Source: Pontivivens nitratireducens
GTDB lineage: Bacteria; Pseudomonadota; Alphaproteobacteria; Rhodobacterales; Rhodobacteraceae
Assembly (NCBI RefSeq): GCF_014235845.1
Contig: NZ_JACJUQ010000011.1
Location: 62,001-126,000 of the forward strand
Length of the DNA stretch: 64,000 nucleotides
Direction: 5' to 3'
How positions within the stretch are numbered: position 1 is the stretch's first letter; each line of letters begins with the position of its first letter. Positions 9,824-21,185 of this stretch are shown piece after piece. Position numbers and translations under genes: made by a program. The notes beneath the pieces are model-generated. The model searched no databases. It was not told the origin of the DNA and was given only the letters and a program-made list of their open reading frames with translations.

Positions 9824-10648
9824 TCAGATCGAGAAGTTGGGAGCGTAGACATTTGCCGGTGACAGGGTGAAGATCTCGCAGCCCTCCTCTGTCACGCCGA
9901 TGGAATGTTCGTATTGCGCGCTGAGCGATCTGTCCTTGGTCACGGCGGTCCATTCGTCGGCCAGAATTTTCGTCTCGGGCCGTCCGAGGTTCACCATCGG
10001 TTCGATCGTGAAGAACATGCCGGGTTCCAGCTTCGCCCCCGCGCCGGCACGACCGTAATGCAGCACGTTGGGCGCGGAGTGGAACTGTCTGCCCAGCCCG
10101 TGGCCGCAGAAATCCCGCACGACCGAGCATCGCTGCGCCTCGGCGAAGCGCTGAATGACGTGGCCGATATCGCCGAAGGTGTTGCCGGGCTTGACGGCTG
10201 CGATCCCCTGCATCAGGGCGTCGTGAGTGATCTGGATCAGCCGCTCCGCCTTGCGGCTGGGCTTGCCTGCCCAATACATCCGGCTGGTGTCGCCGTACCA
10301 GCCATCGACAATGACGGTCACATCGATGTTCAGGATATCGCCATCGCGCAGCACCTTCGGCCCCGGAATGCCATGGCAGACCACATGGTTGATCGAGATG
10401 CACGAGGCGTGTTGATACCCCTTGTACCCGATAGTGGCCGAGGTCGCGCCGGCGGCAACAATACGATCCTGGATGAACTGATCCAGCGTGGCGGTGCTGA
10501 CGCCCGGCACCACATGCGGCCCGATTTCGTCGAGGATTTCCGCCGCCAGCCGTCCGGCCTTTCGCATTCCGTCGAACATCTCGGCGGAGTGGATATAGAT
10601 CCCGTCGCGGTTCGTCGGGATGGACAGTGCGGTATCGGCTCGGTTCAT
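9824..10648 (-). CDS. map: Methionine aminopeptidase, type I
   Basis: 274-aa cytosolic dimetal hydrolase that removes initiator Met from nascent proteins. The five metal ligands are visible in NIDVTVI, GDTSRMY, CGHGLGRQFH, FTIEPMV and YEHSIGV, and the HASCISINHVVCHGIP segment contains the substrate His. The ATG at 10648 (MNRADTA) has GAGGAC 6-8 bases upstream, better than the in-frame ATG at 10681. It follows sfsA by 43 bases on the same strand and precedes radC. Confidence 0.96.
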   Translation of the reverse strand: MNRADTALSIPTNRDGIYIHSAEMFDGMRKAGRLAAEILDEIGPHVVPGVSTATLDQFIQDRIVAAGATSATIGYKGYQHASCISINHVVCHGIPGPKVLRDGDILNIDVTVIVDGWYGDTSRMYWAGKPSRKAERLIQITHDALMQGIAAVKPGNTFGDIGHVIQRFAEAQRCSVVRDFCGHGLGRQFHSAPNVLHYGRAGAGAKLEPGMFFTIEPMVNLGRPETKILADEWTAVTKDRSLSAQYEHSIGVTEEGCEIFTLSPANVYAPNFSI

Positions 10649-10691
10649 GGTGCGGTCCTCGGGGATTCGATCTTCTCTCATATAGGAGCTT

Positions 10692-11399
10692 TTATTGCAG
10701 GATGACAGGCAGGGCGCGGCCCAGACTTATGCCCGCGGTGGAAATCTGCGTGGCGCGGGCGATCATCCGAACCCCCGCCGCCGCGGCCTCCGCTGCTTTT
10801 GCAGCATAGGCGGGATCCAGATCGGCGGCGAAGCCTACCGCATCGCAATCGGTCCGTTGCACAACGTATAGCATCACCGCCCGGTGCCCCCGATCCACCA
10901 TCTGCATCAGGTCGCCCAGATGCCGTGTGCCCCGCGCGGTCACGCAGTCGGGAAACTCGGCCAGCGTGCCATCCCGGCGCAGATGCACGTTCTTTACCTC
11001 CAGATACAGGTCGGGCAGTCCCGGTTCGCTCAACAGGAAATCCACGCGGCTGCGATCGGCATAGGGCACCTCGGCGCGGATGCCGGTATAGGCGGCAACC
11101 TCCGCGATCTGACCGGCGCGCAGGGCCTCACCGACGATGCGGTTCGGCAGGCTGGTGTCGATACCTGACAGGCCGCCGCCCTCCACCTCCGTCAGCATCC
11201 AGGACCATTGCAGCTTGCGCCTGGGATTGGTGCTGGGTTGCAGCCAGATCTTCGCACCCGTCTGCGCCACGCCGATCATGCGGCCGGGATTGGCGCAGTG
11301 CACCGTCACCTCGCGACCATCAGGCAGGATGACATCGGCAAGGAACCGCTTATACCTGCGGATCAGAACAGCCGGGATCAAAGGGGGATCGAATTCCAT
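10692..11399 (-). CDS. sfsA: Sugar fermentation stimulation protein SfsA
   Basis: 235-aa SfsA family protein, with an N-terminal OB-fold (RRYKRFLADVILPDG, HCANPGRM) and a C-terminal nuclease-like domain (DFLLSEPG, YLEVKNVHL, FPDCVTARGTRHL). The family is widespread and linked to maltose metabolism in E. coli, but its activity is not established. The ATG at 11399 has GGCGGGGGA directly upstream. The open frame continues to 12206 without stops, but that extension lies antisense to the cinA-like gene. It is divergent from that gene with 33 bases between the starts. Confidence 0.93.
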   Translation of the reverse strand: MEFDPPLIPAVLIRRYKRFLADVILPDGREVTVHCANPGRMIGVAQTGAKIWLQPSTNPRRKLQWSWMLTEVEGGGLSGIDTSLPNRIVGEALRAGQIAEVAAYTGIRAEVPYADRSRVDFLLSEPGLPDLYLEVKNVHLRRDGTLAEFPDCVTARGTRHLGDLMQMVDRGHRAVMLYVVQRTDCDAVGFAADLDPAYAAKAAEAAAAGVRMIARATQISTAGISLGRALPVILQ

Positions 11400-11432
11400 T
11401 CCCCCGCCTATCGCAGATGAAGGAACCGCACC

Positions 11433-12143
11433 ATGCCCACAGCCGCAATGATCGTGATCGGAGACGAAATTCTGTCCGGCCGGACACAGGACGTGAACGT
11501 GCAGGTATTGGCTAAGGCACTGGGCGCGCGCGGCATCACGCTGAGCGAGGTGCGGATGATACCCGATGATGTGGATAGCATTGTCGCCACCGTGAATGCG
11601 CTGCGCGGACAGGTGGACAATGTCTTTACCTCCGGCGGCATCGGGCCGACCCATGACGATATTACCGCCGATTGCATCGCGCAGGCCTTCGGTGTCGGGA
11701 TTTCGGTCCGCGACGATGCCCGTGCGATCCTCGCCACGAACTACGTCAATCCGGAGCGCGATCTGAACGAGGCCCGCCTGCGCATGGCCCGCATCCCCGA
11801 CGGCGCGACCCTGATCGACAACCCGGTCAGCAAGGCACCCGGCTTTACCCTGGGCAATGTGCACGTGATGGCGGGCGTGCCCAAGGTCTTTGCCTGCATG
11901 GTGGAAAGCGTCATGCCGACCCTGACCGGGGGTGTGCCGATGCTGTCCGACGATGTGCTGATCGAAAAGGGGGAGGGTGCTCTGGCCGGTCCGCTGGCAG
12001 AGATCGCGCACCGGCATCCCGAAGTCTCCATCGGATCGTATCCGCGCGTTGTGAACGGCGGTTTCGTCGTCAACATCGTGGCCCGCTGCACGGATGCCGA
12101 CCTGCTCGAAGCGGCGATGGTCGAACTGCGCCAACTCGCTTGA
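11433..12143 (+). CDS. CinA N-terminal/MoaB-like molybdopterin-binding domain protein
   Basis: 236 aa. Matches the competence/damage-inducible protein A N-terminal domain: IVIGDEILSGRTQDVN, TSGGIGPTHDDITAD and NPVSKAPGF. In full CinA this MoCF-type domain acts as a nicotinamide-nucleotide or ADP-ribose pyrophosphatase; the C-terminal NMN deamidase domain is missing here, as in many stand-alone alphaproteobacterial homologues. An AAGGA box lies about 8 bases before the ATG. Its direct role is uncertain. Confidence 0.9.
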   Translation: MPTAAMIVIGDEILSGRTQDVNVQVLAKALGARGITLSEVRMIPDDVDSIVATVNALRGQVDNVFTSGGIGPTHDDITADCIAQAFGVGISVRDDARAILATNYVNPERDLNEARLRMARIPDGATLIDNPVSKAPGFTLGNVHVMAGVPKVFACMVESVMPTLTGGVPMLSDDVLIEKGEGALAGPLAEIAHRHPEVSIGSYPRVVNGGFVVNIVARCTDADLLEAAMVELRQLA

Positions 12144-12178
12144 CCCCGCCGCGCAGGCAGGCGACACAAACAAGGCCT

Positions 12179-12264
12179 GCCCGCTTGGTGGAATTGGTAG
12201 ACACATGAGACTTAAAATCTCCCGGCCTCAGGCCGTGCCGGTTCGAGTCCGGCAGCGGGCACCA
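12179..12264 (+). tRNA. tRNA-Leu (anticodon TAA)
   Basis: 86-nt class II tRNA with encoded CCA. The acceptor stem GCCCGCT pairs with AGCGGGC, followed by ACCA. The anticodon loop CTTAAAA gives TAA at 12213-12215. There is a long variable arm, and GGTTCGAGTCC is the T-loop. The outermost anticodon-stem pair appears mismatched (T-C). Confidence 0.96.
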
Positions 12265-12378
12265 GAATATTGCTGACATGATACTGTGGCACCCTGACGG
12301 GACATGACCCGCCTGTGCCATGTGGCCAAGTCTCGGAAACGCTTGCATCGCACGGGTCCCCGGATCATCAAGGCGGAT

Positions 12379-13407
12379 ATGTCGATTTCGTCCGGTCCCC
12401 ATGCTGTTTCTCTTGCCGATCTCGGATGGTCCGCGTTCTTCGCGGATCAGGTCCGGGAGGGGGAGGCTGGTCTGCTGCCGGCCCGTATCGCGACGGTCCA
12501 TCGGTCGCGCATCGGGGCTGAGACAGCCTTGGGACAGATGCGGCTTATCCTTCTTTCGCCGATGAAAACAACGGATTTCGCGGTCGGCGACTGGGTGCTG
12601 CTGGGCGTCGGGGATGCCACCGTCGTGCGGCGGCTCGACAGACGCACCCTGCTTCTGCGGCGCACCGAGGGCGCGCGGGCGCAGCAATTGATCGCGGCGA
12701 ACGTGGACACGCTGTTCATCGTCACCTCGTGCAACGATGATTTCAATCCTGCCCGGCTGGAGCGCTATCTGGCCCTGTCGAACGAGGCTGGCACCCGCCC
12801 GGTGATCGTTCTGACCAAGGCGGATAAGGTTATGGACGCGGCTTCCTATCAGGTCGAAGCCGCAGCGTTGCAGCGCGATCTGGCCGTTGTCAGCCTGAAC
12901 GCAAAGTCGGTGGAGGCGACTGCGATCCTGTCACCATGGTGTGGCGCGGGGCAGACGGTGGCGCTGGTCGGTTCCTCGGGCGTTGGCAAATCCACATTGC
13001 TCAACACCCTGACCCGGAAATCGGACGCGGACGCACAGGCCACCGGCGGCATTCGTGAGGGTGACGCCAAGGGTCGGCACACGACCACGGCCCGCTCCCT
13101 GCACCCGATCGCGGGCGGTGGTCTGGTCATCGATACGCCGGGAATGCGCACCCTGCATGTCAGCGATGTGGCCGACGGGCTGGATATCGTGTTCGCGGAG
13201 ATTACCGAACTGGCCCCCCGGTGCCGGTTTCGCGACTGCACCCATGCGCATGAGCCCGGATGCGCTGTCCAATCCGCAATCTCGGATGGAACGCTGGACC
13301 CGGCGCGGTTGGATCGTTGGCGCAAGCTATCGGACGAGAACCGCGACAACACGCCGGTCGTGACGGGCGCGCGGGGAAATAAGAGCACACGCTCCAGACG
13401 TCGGTAG
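12379..13407 (+). CDS. rsgA: Ribosome small subunit-dependent GTPase A
   Basis: 342-aa circularly permuted GTPase that checks late 30S subunit maturation. The motifs are in the permuted order G4 (VLTKADK), G1 (GSSGVGKSTL), G2 region (GRHTTTA), G3 (DTPGM). They are preceded by an OB-fold (VGDWVLLG) and followed by the zinc finger Cys-RFRD-Cys-THAHEPG-Cys. The ATG at 12379 (MSISSGP) has AAGGCGG upstream; the open frame extends to 12304, but that stretch has no RBS and abuts the tRNA. Confidence 0.94.
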   Translation: MSISSGPHAVSLADLGWSAFFADQVREGEAGLLPARIATVHRSRIGAETALGQMRLILLSPMKTTDFAVGDWVLLGVGDATVVRRLDRRTLLLRRTEGARAQQLIAANVDTLFIVTSCNDDFNPARLERYLALSNEAGTRPVIVLTKADKVMDAASYQVEAAALQRDLAVVSLNAKSVEATAILSPWCGAGQTVALVGSSGVGKSTLLNTLTRKSDADAQATGGIREGDAKGRHTTTARSLHPIAGGGLVIDTPGMRTLHVSDVADGLDIVFAEITELAPRCRFRDCTHAHEPGCAVQSAISDGTLDPARLDRWRKLSDENRDNTPVVTGARGNKSTRSRRR

Positions 13408-13409
13408 GA

Positions 13410-13446
13410 TGCCTGCGGCGCGGATATTTCGGGAAAGTGAAAGCCC
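13410..13446 (-). repeat. Short intergenic repeat, copy 2 (diverged, minus strand)
   Basis: Read on the minus strand this is GGCTTTCACTTTCCC-GAAATATCC-GCGCCGC, the same order of blocks as copies at 8994 and 54403 but diverged at the 3' end. It sits in the convergent gap between rsgA and the thioesterase gene. Confidence 0.5.
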
Positions 13447-13488
13447 CGCGCGGCGCGTGTATGCATAAGCCTTCCGCGCTGTGACCTG

Positions 13489-13941
13489 TCAGGTCCTGGC
13501 GGGAGTGACATGCCAAGCCACGGTCATTTCGTTGACCTTGGTGCCGGTTTCATCCGTGATGTCCACGATTACATTGAATTTGACGCGACCCTGGGTGTTC
13601 AGAGTTTCCAGTGCCTGCGCACTGGGGATTGAAGTGCGGGCGGTGGCGGTCAACTGTCCCTTTGCCAGCGCCAGATAGCTGATCCGGGCCTCTGCCGCGA
13701 CGGGGCGCGATTGCAGGATAACCGGCGCCAGCGCACCGGCGGCCGCCCCGCCGCTGGCCGTTTCGCCCAGTGTAAAGACCGCCCCGGCATGTGGCGTGCC
13801 GATGTGATTGCAGGTCTCCGCCGTGGCGGGCAGGATCGCCTCCGCCACACCATCACCGACCGATGTGATCTGCACGCCCGCATGTGCTGCGAAGGGGATC
13901 GACTGGCTCAGATGCGCGCGGATCATGTCATAGGGGGTCAT
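13489..13941 (-). CDS. PaaI/DUF4442-type hotdog-fold thioesterase
   Basis: 150-aa single hotdog domain. The NHIGTPHAGAVFTLGETASGG helix motif with its upstream beta strands is typical of acyl-CoA thioesterases of the PaaI/YiiD-C type. The ATG at 13941 (MTPYDMIRAHL) has GAGGAAC about 6 bases upstream, so it is preferred over the ATG at 13995. Substrate chain length cannot be predicted. It stands alone, convergent with rsgA. Confidence 0.8.
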   Translation of the reverse strand: MTPYDMIRAHLSQSIPFAAHAGVQITSVGDGVAEAILPATAETCNHIGTPHAGAVFTLGETASGGAAAGALAPVILQSRPVAAEARISYLALAKGQLTATARTSIPSAQALETLNTQGRVKFNVIVDITDETGTKVNEMTVAWHVTPART

Positions 13942-14281
13942 CAAGGGTTCCTCACTGATTTTCGCGATGATGCGCCGGGGCCGGTTTGCGGGCAACCGTG
14001 CCCTTGCGGCGAGCTATGCTGGCAGGTTGATTATTTTGGACCCGGAGGTTCCGCCCTTCGTGCCAGAGGAGGATTGCCCGGATTTGCGGGCGTGTGCACA
14101 ATCGGAGCCGTTTCAATCCGATCCGGGTCGCGCTTCACGAATATCTCTCTATTCTGCGCGACGCGACGCTGGAACGGCCAGCAGAAACCCGGGATGGAGC
14201 CATGATGGCAGGCGCGACACTTTCGGCGATACCCAGCGACGGGCGAACCCGCACCTGCGGGCCAAGCCGGGGCTGTAGGGC
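13942..14281. other. Stretch without a confident gene
   Basis: About 340 bases between the divergent thioesterase and tlyA starts. Several short frames are open because the DNA is GC-rich, but none gives a recognisable protein. It should hold the promoters of both genes. One small frame that ends in an ATGA overlap with tlyA is listed separately. Confidence 0.5.
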
Positions 14282-14285
14282 ATGA
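14094..14285 (+). CDS. Possible small protein overlapping tlyA start (doubtful)
   Basis: 63-codon frame from GTG, ending TGA inside the ATGA at 14282-14285 shared with the tlyA start. Such overlap is typical of translational coupling, but the peptide (VHNRSRFNPIRVALHEYL...) matches no family I know, and no clear RBS precedes it. A second frame (13967-14278) is also open, so coding status is uncertain. Confidence 0.2.
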   Translation: MHNRSRFNPIRVALHEYLSILRDATLERPAETRDGAMMAGATLSAIPSDGRTRTCGPSRGCRA

Positions 14286-15004
14286 TGCGTCTGGATCAGG
14301 CGCTGGTGGCGCGGGGGCTGACGCAAAGCCGATCCCGTGCTGCGCAACTGATCGACGCGGGTGTCGTATCGGTGAACGGGCGTACGGCGGGAAAGGCCTC
14401 GGCCAAGGTCGCTGCGGATGACGTTCTGAAGCTGACCCACGATCCAATCCCATGGGTCAGCCGCGCTGCGTTGAAGCTGGTTCACGCGGTGGAGGTTTTC
14501 GATCTGAAGCCGCAGGGCGATTGCCTCGATCTGGGCGCCTCTACCGGAGGGTTCACGCAGGTGTTGCTGACGCATGGCGCGGCGCGGGTCTTCGCGCTGG
14601 ATGTCGGGCGGGACCAGTTGCACGCGGATGTTGCTGGCGACCCACGGGTCGTGCGGCTGGACGGGGTGAATGCGAAGGACATCACGCCGGACCTGCTGCC
14701 GCCGCTGGATTGGATCGTGACCGATGTCAGCTTCATCTCGCTGGAGAAAGCGCTGCCCGCGGCCCTGACCCTCGCCAAACCCGGTGGGCGGCTGGTGGCT
14801 TTGGTCAAACCGCAGTTCGAGGTGGGCCGTGCCCATGTGGGCAAGGGCGGCATCGTCACAGACGGCACCGCGCGGGCCGGTGCCCTGTCCCGGACCGAGG
14901 CATTCCTGGCGGCGGCAGGCTGGGGCGATATGCGCAGCACCACCAGTCCGATCACCGGCTCCGACGGCAATGTGGAATATCTACTGACGGCGGTGCGGGT
15001 GTAG
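14282..15004 (+). CDS. tlyA: TlyA family 23S rRNA 2'-O-cytidine methyltransferase / hemolysin A
   Basis: 240 aa. An S4 RNA-binding domain (MRLDQALVARGLTQSRSRAAQ, VSVNG) is followed by an FtsJ/RrmJ-type SAM methyltransferase domain (CLDLGASTGGFTQVLL, FALDVGRDQLH, DWIVTDVSFISL, LVKPQFEVG). Actinobacterial TlyA 2'-O-methylates rRNA cytidines; the short form has one site in 23S rRNA. The start at 14282 or the second Met at 14285 is equally possible. A GC-rich hairpin follows in the convergent gap with fadH. Confidence 0.92.
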   Translation: MMRLDQALVARGLTQSRSRAAQLIDAGVVSVNGRTAGKASAKVAADDVLKLTHDPIPWVSRAALKLVHAVEVFDLKPQGDCLDLGASTGGFTQVLLTHGAARVFALDVGRDQLHADVAGDPRVVRLDGVNAKDITPDLLPPLDWIVTDVSFISLEKALPAALTLAKPGGRLVALVKPQFEVGRAHVGKGGIVTDGTARAGALSRTEAFLAAAGWGDMRSTTSPITGSDGNVEYLLTAVRV

Positions 15005-15030
15005 CAGCTCACTACAGCAAAGCGGATCGT

Positions 15031-15053
15031 GGCGCGGGAACCGATCCCGCGCC
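15031..15053. terminator. Bidirectional hairpin between tlyA and fadH
   Basis: 9-bp perfect stem GGCGCGGGA / TCCCGCGCC with a 5-base loop, located between two convergent genes. It lacks a clear T tract. Confidence 0.55.
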
Positions 15054-15087
15054 CTGTCGTTCCAGCTGTCCTGTCGGGGCGGCTGGA

Positions 15088-17520
<2,433 letters not shown>

Positions 17521-18552
17521 ATGCACATTACCCTGCGCCGCCCCGATGACTGGCACCTACACCTGCGCGACGGCGCGATGTTGCAGGGGATCGTGCCGGA
17601 AAGCGCCAGGGATTTCGCGCGTGCGATTGTCATGCCAAATCTGGTGCCCCCCGTCGTGACCGGCGCGGATGCTGCCGCCTATCGTGACCGGATCGTCGCG
17701 GCCCTGCCGCCGGGCGCGGATTTCACCCCGCTGATGACCCTCTACCTGACCGAGGGGACCGACCCCGATGATCTGGCCGAGGCCGCACGATCCGGCCTGA
17801 TCACCGCGGTCAAGCTGTACCCGGCGGGGGCAACCACCAATTCCGACAGCGGTGTGCGCGATATCGAGAAGGTCATGCCCGTGCTGGAGCGTATGGCCGA
17901 AATCGGGCTGCCCCTGTGCGTTCACGGCGAAGTCACCGATCCCGAGGTGGACATCTTCGACCGGGAGGCGGTGTTTCTGGAGACTGTGCTGGACCCGCTG
18001 CGCGCCCGCCTGCCGGAACTGAAGGTTACGCTGGAGCATGTCACGACCAGCAACGGAGTGGATTATGTGCGCGGGGCGGATGCCAATCTGGCCTGTACGA
18101 TCACCACGCATCACCTGATTATCGACCGCAATCACATGTTGGTCGGCGGAATCCGGCCTCATTACTACTGCCTGCCCATCGTCAAACGTGCGGCGCACCG
18201 GCTGGCGTTGCGTCAGGCGGCGACCTCGGGCGATGCGCGGTTCTTCCTCGGGACGGACAGCGCGCCACATGTGGACGCGGCCAAGGAGACCGGCTGCGGC
18301 TGTGCCGGTGTCTTCTCCGCCAGCAACACGATGCCATTGCTGGCGCAGGTGTTTGAGCAGGAGGGCGCGCTGGACCGGCTCGAAGCGTTCACCTCACTCA
18401 ACGGTCCGGCCTGGTACGGGTTGGCTCCGAATGACACGCAGATGGTGCTGGAGAAAAAGCCCGGCAATTTCCCCACGCGGATCGAGACAGGCGCTGGCCC
18501 CGTCACAGTCTTCGACCCCGGTTTTGATATCGAATGGCGCGTGCGCCGCTGA
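17521..18552 (+). CDS. pyrC: Dihydroorotase (class II)
   Basis: 343-aa Zn amidohydrolase that cyclises carbamoyl aspartate to dihydroorotate in de novo pyrimidine synthesis. Visible are the HxH ligands in [10 protein letters not shown], the carbamylated Lys98 in AVKLYPAG, His ligands in CVHGEVTD and LEHVTT, the substrate motif TTHHLI, and the catalytic Asp in GTDSAPH. It is followed 45 bases later by pyrE, so the two form a pyrimidine biosynthesis operon. The window thus encodes both synthesis steps and degradation of pyrimidines. Confidence 0.97.
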   Translation: MHITLRRPDDWHLHLRDGAMLQGIVPESARDFARAIVMPNLVPPVVTGADAAAYRDRIVAALPPGADFTPLMTLYLTEGTDPDDLAEAARSGLITAVKLYPAGATTNSDSGVRDIEKVMPVLERMAEIGLPLCVHGEVTDPEVDIFDREAVFLETVLDPLRARLPELKVTLEHVTTSNGVDYVRGADANLACTITTHHLIIDRNHMLVGGIRPHYYCLPIVKRAAHRLALRQAATSGDARFFLGTDSAPHVDAAKETGCGCAGVFSASNTMPLLAQVFEQEGALDRLEAFTSLNGPAWYGLAPNDTQMVLEKKPGNFPTRIETGAGPVTVFDPGFDIEWRVRR

Positions 18553-18597
18553 CCCCATTCCGCCACCCCGCCAACTGGCGCTGTGAAAGGACCCCAG

Positions 18598-19293
18598 ATG
18601 TTCCAGAATTCCTATCCCTCCGACGCGGAGATGGCTCGACTGACGGCGCGAATGCTGCTCGAAATCGGTGCGGTGCATTTCCGCGCGGATGAGCCGTATA
18701 TCTTTACCTCCGGCATCGCCGCGCCGGTCTATATCGATTGCCGAAAGCTGATTTCCTTCCCCCGTATCCGTGGCGCGCTGATGGATTTCGCGGTCGCGAA
18801 ACTGTACCGAAATGCCGGGTTCGAGGCGTTCGATGCCGTCGCAGGGGGGGAGACTGCGGGCATCCCCTTCGCCGCCTGGATCGCGGAGCGTATGGCCCTG
18901 CCGATGCAATATGTGCGCAAGAAGCCCAAGGGCTTCGGTCGTGATGCGCAGATCGAAGGTCTGATCGAGGAGGACCAGCGCGTCCTGCTGGTCGAGGATC
19001 TGACCACCGATGGCGGCTCCAAGGTCAAGTTCGCCGAGGCGATCCGCAAGGCGGGCGCCAAATGCGATCACACCGTTGTCGTGTTCTATTACGATATCTT
19101 CGCGGATGCGCCGGACAAGCTGCGGGAGCATGGTCTGGAATTGCACTGGCTGGCCACATGGTGGGATGTGTTGGCCGAGGCGCGCACGCAGGGCCATTTC
19201 GACACGGCAACACTCGATGCGGTTGAGGCGTTCCTGAACGCCCCGCTGGACTGGTCCGCCGCACATGGTGGCGTGTCCGAAACCTCTGTCTGA
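18598..19293 (+). CDS. pyrE: Orotate phosphoribosyltransferase
   Basis: 231 aa; forms OMP from orotate and PRPP. The PRPP-binding motif [14 protein letters not shown] is intact, as are [12 protein letters not shown] and [10 protein letters not shown]. The ATG at 18598 (MFQNSYP) has GAAAGGA 6-12 bases upstream and is preferred over the in-frame codon at 18583. It is coupled with pyrC. Confidence 0.95.
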   Translation: MFQNSYPSDAEMARLTARMLLEIGAVHFRADEPYIFTSGIAAPVYIDCRKLISFPRIRGALMDFAVAKLYRNAGFEAFDAVAGGETAGIPFAAWIAERMALPMQYVRKKPKGFGRDAQIEGLIEEDQRVLLVEDLTTDGGSKVKFAEAIRKAGAKCDHTVVVFYYDIFADAPDKLREHGLELHWLATWWDVLAEARTQGHFDTATLDAVEAFLNAPLDWSAAHGGVSETSV

Positions 19294-19310
19294 GGACGTC
19301 AGGCATGAAA

Positions 19311-19340
19311 AAGGCCCGGCTGAGGGATCAGCCGGGCCTT
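19311..19340 (-). terminator. Terminator between pyrE and the OmpA-like lipoprotein gene
   Basis: 13-bp perfect stem AAGGCCCGGCTGA / TCAGCCGGGCCTT with a 4-base loop. On the minus strand it is followed by TTTTTC, so it best ends the lipoprotein transcript, but it may also stop pyrE. Confidence 0.85.
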
Positions 19341-19359
19341 CGTATCAGCCGGGAATGGA

Positions 19360-20010
19360 TCAGCCGTTCGGCGTGATGACCAGTTCCACGCGACGGTTCT
19401 GCGCGCGGCCCGAGGATGTTCCGTTGGATGCGATCGGCTGCGTTTCACCCGCGCCGGAAACCACCAAGCGGTTCTGGGATACGCCATTGGCGACCAGCAC
19501 GTTCGCAACGGCCTGCGCACGACGCTCGGACAGACGCTGGTTATAGGACGCCTCACCCGAGGAATCGGTGTGACCGGTAATGCGCACGGAGGAACCCGGA
19601 TAGTTTCGCAGGCTGTTCGCCACGACGGACAGCTGGTTCTGGAAGCCGGGCGCGACGGTCGCGCTATCGGTTGCGAAGCTGATCGATTCGGGCAGAGTCA
19701 CGACCAGCTGGTCGCCGGTGTTCTGAATGCCAACGCCGGAATTGGCCAGATCGCGGCGCAGTTCTTGCTCCTGCCGATCAAGTGCCACACCAACTCCGCC
19801 ACCAGCCGCTGCGCCCACGGCGGCACCGATCAGCGTACCTTGCGTGTCACCACCGATGGCCTGACCTGCGGCTGCGCCCAGTGCGGCACCTACCAGAGCG
19901 CCCTGGTTGCGGTTGGCGTTCGGGCCGGTGGACATCGAGCCCTCGGCACAAGCGGTGAGCGTGAAGCCTGCGACCAGAAGTGCGCTGGTGGTTTTCAAAG
20001 CGATAGACAT
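19360..20010 (-). CDS. OmpA family outer-membrane lipoprotein with glycine-zipper domain
   Basis: 216 aa. The signal peptide ends in the lipobox LTAC (Cys21). A Gly/Ala-rich glycine-zipper segment follows (ALVGAALGAAAGQAIGG repeated in similar form, about 38-78), then an OmpA peptidoglycan-binding domain (ISFATDSATV, ITGHTDSSGEASYN, LSERRAQAV, AQNRRVELVI). The architecture resembles YiaD/Pal-type envelope stabilising proteins. AAGGGG lies 8 bases before the ATG. A possible EcfG-type promoter is at 20047-20071. Confidence 0.92.
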   Translation of the reverse strand: MSIALKTTSALLVAGFTLTACAEGSMSTGPNANRNQGALVGAALGAAAGQAIGGDTQGTLIGAAVGAAAGGGVGVALDRQEQELRRDLANSGVGIQNTGDQLVVTLPESISFATDSATVAPGFQNQLSVVANSLRNYPGSSVRITGHTDSSGEASYNQRLSERRAQAVANVLVANGVSQNRLVVSGAGETQPIASNGTSSGRAQNRRVELVITPNG

Positions 20011-20046
20011 AAAGGCATCCCCCTTAATTTAAGTTGTCTCTGCCAT

Positions 20047-20071
20047 AACTCCCCAGTCGATAAGTCGTTCC
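20047..20071 (-). promoter_or_regulatory. Possible EcfG-type promoter of the OmpA-like lipoprotein gene
   Basis: On the minus strand GGAAC-N16-AGTT, one base off the alphaproteobacterial general-stress consensus GGAAC-N16/17-CGTT. It ends 36 bases before the start codon. Short motifs like this can occur by chance. Confidence 0.35.
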
Positions 20072-20141
20072 GAGGAAGTTTCAGCGAGCAGGTGACAATG
20101 CAGTTAAATTCCGCAGGCGGGTCCAGCCCCGATGCAATATG

Positions 20142-21131
20142 TCACGCATTCGTGTGCTCGATTTCTTTCAACTCCTCCATCACGGCAACCAGTTCGGCGG
20201 TGATGCCGGGTTCGGACAGGGCATGGCCCGCTGTTCTGATCGAGCGCAATTCGGAATCCGGCCAGGCCTGATGCAGCGACCATGCGCCGATGGGCGGACA
20301 GACCATGTCATAGCGGCCCTGCACGATATAACCGGGAATGCCCTTGAGCTGTCCGACCTCAGCGAGAATCTGGCCCTCACGAATCCAGCCGCGATTGCTG
20401 AAGTAGTGATTCTCGATCCGGCTGAAGGCGCGGGCATATTCACCCGACCCGCCGGAGGAGCGTCCGTAGCTTTCCAATGCGGCCAGATTCGATTCCCACG
20501 CGGCCCATGCGCGGGCATAGCGCACCTGCTCGGCGCGGTCCTCTCCGAACAGACGGCGGCGATAGGCCGCGATCATGTCGTGGCGCTCGTCCTCCGGGAT
20601 CAGTCCGGTGAAGCGTTCCCATTCCTCGGGCCAGAAACGGGCGACGCCGCCGTTGTAGAACCAGTCCAGCTCGGGTATGGTCATCAAAAACACGCCCCGC
20701 AGAATCAGACCGCGCACCCGGGCGGGATGGGCCTGCGCATAGAGCAGCGCCAGTGTCGCCCCCCAGCTGCCGCCGAACACATACCAGCGGTCGATGCCGA
20801 GATGTTCACGAATACGCTCGATATCTTCGATCAGATCGTGGGTGGTGTTGTTCTGAACGCTGGCATGGGGGGTGGACCGGCCGCAGCCGCGTTGATCGAA
20901 CAGGATCGAGCGGTAATGCTGCGGATCGAAGAAGCGGCGCATCGCCGGGCTGCATCCGCCCCCCGGTCCCCCGTGCAAGACCACGACGGGCACACCGTCG
21001 GCGCGGCCCGATTGCTCGACATATAACCGATGACCACCCGACACCTCCAACGCCAATTGCGCCGTCGGTTCGCGGGGGGGGTAGAGGCTGCGCCGATAGG
21101 GCGCGCTATTTCGACTTCCGTGTTCACGCAT
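20142..21131 (-). CDS. pip: Proline iminopeptidase
   Basis: 329-aa alpha/beta hydrolase of peptidase family S33 that releases N-terminal proline. Visible are the oxyanion region VLHGGPGGGCSP, FDQRGCGRSTPH, the nucleophile in FGGSWGATLAL, the acid in QGRYDMVCPP and the His in TAGHALSEPG. The N-terminus SLYPPREP matches the family. It is divergent from ubiG, with 54 bases between starts. An 8-G run lies near its 5' end at 21074-21081. Confidence 0.94.
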   Translation of the reverse strand: MREHGSRNSAPYRRSLYPPREPTAQLALEVSGGHRLYVEQSGRADGVPVVVLHGGPGGGCSPAMRRFFDPQHYRSILFDQRGCGRSTPHASVQNNTTHDLIEDIERIREHLGIDRWYVFGGSWGATLALLYAQAHPARVRGLILRGVFLMTIPELDWFYNGGVARFWPEEWERFTGLIPEDERHDMIAAYRRRLFGEDRAEQVRYARAWAAWESNLAALESYGRSSGGSGEYARAFSRIENHYFSNRGWIREGQILAEVGQLKGIPGYIVQGRYDMVCPPIGAWSLHQAWPDSELRSIRTAGHALSEPGITAELVAVMEELKEIEHTNA

Positions 21132-21185
21132 TTTCGCACTATGTCCTACTGCAACGGAGATTAAAACTCATCGAAGGTGATAATC

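Noticed and set aside
11400-12206. N-terminal extension of sfsA
   Set aside because: The open frame is the antisense of the cinA-like gene; homology and RBS start at 11399.
12070-12687. Long open frame on the minus strand covering the tRNA-Leu and the rsgA 5' end
   Set aside because: It is antisense to a tRNA and to a well-supported gene; the peptide resembles the spurious proteins commonly predicted opposite tRNA genes.
21074-21081. Eight-G run in pip as a phase-variation tract
   Set aside because: Housekeeping peptidase with no reason for switching; such runs are frequent in this GC-rich DNA.
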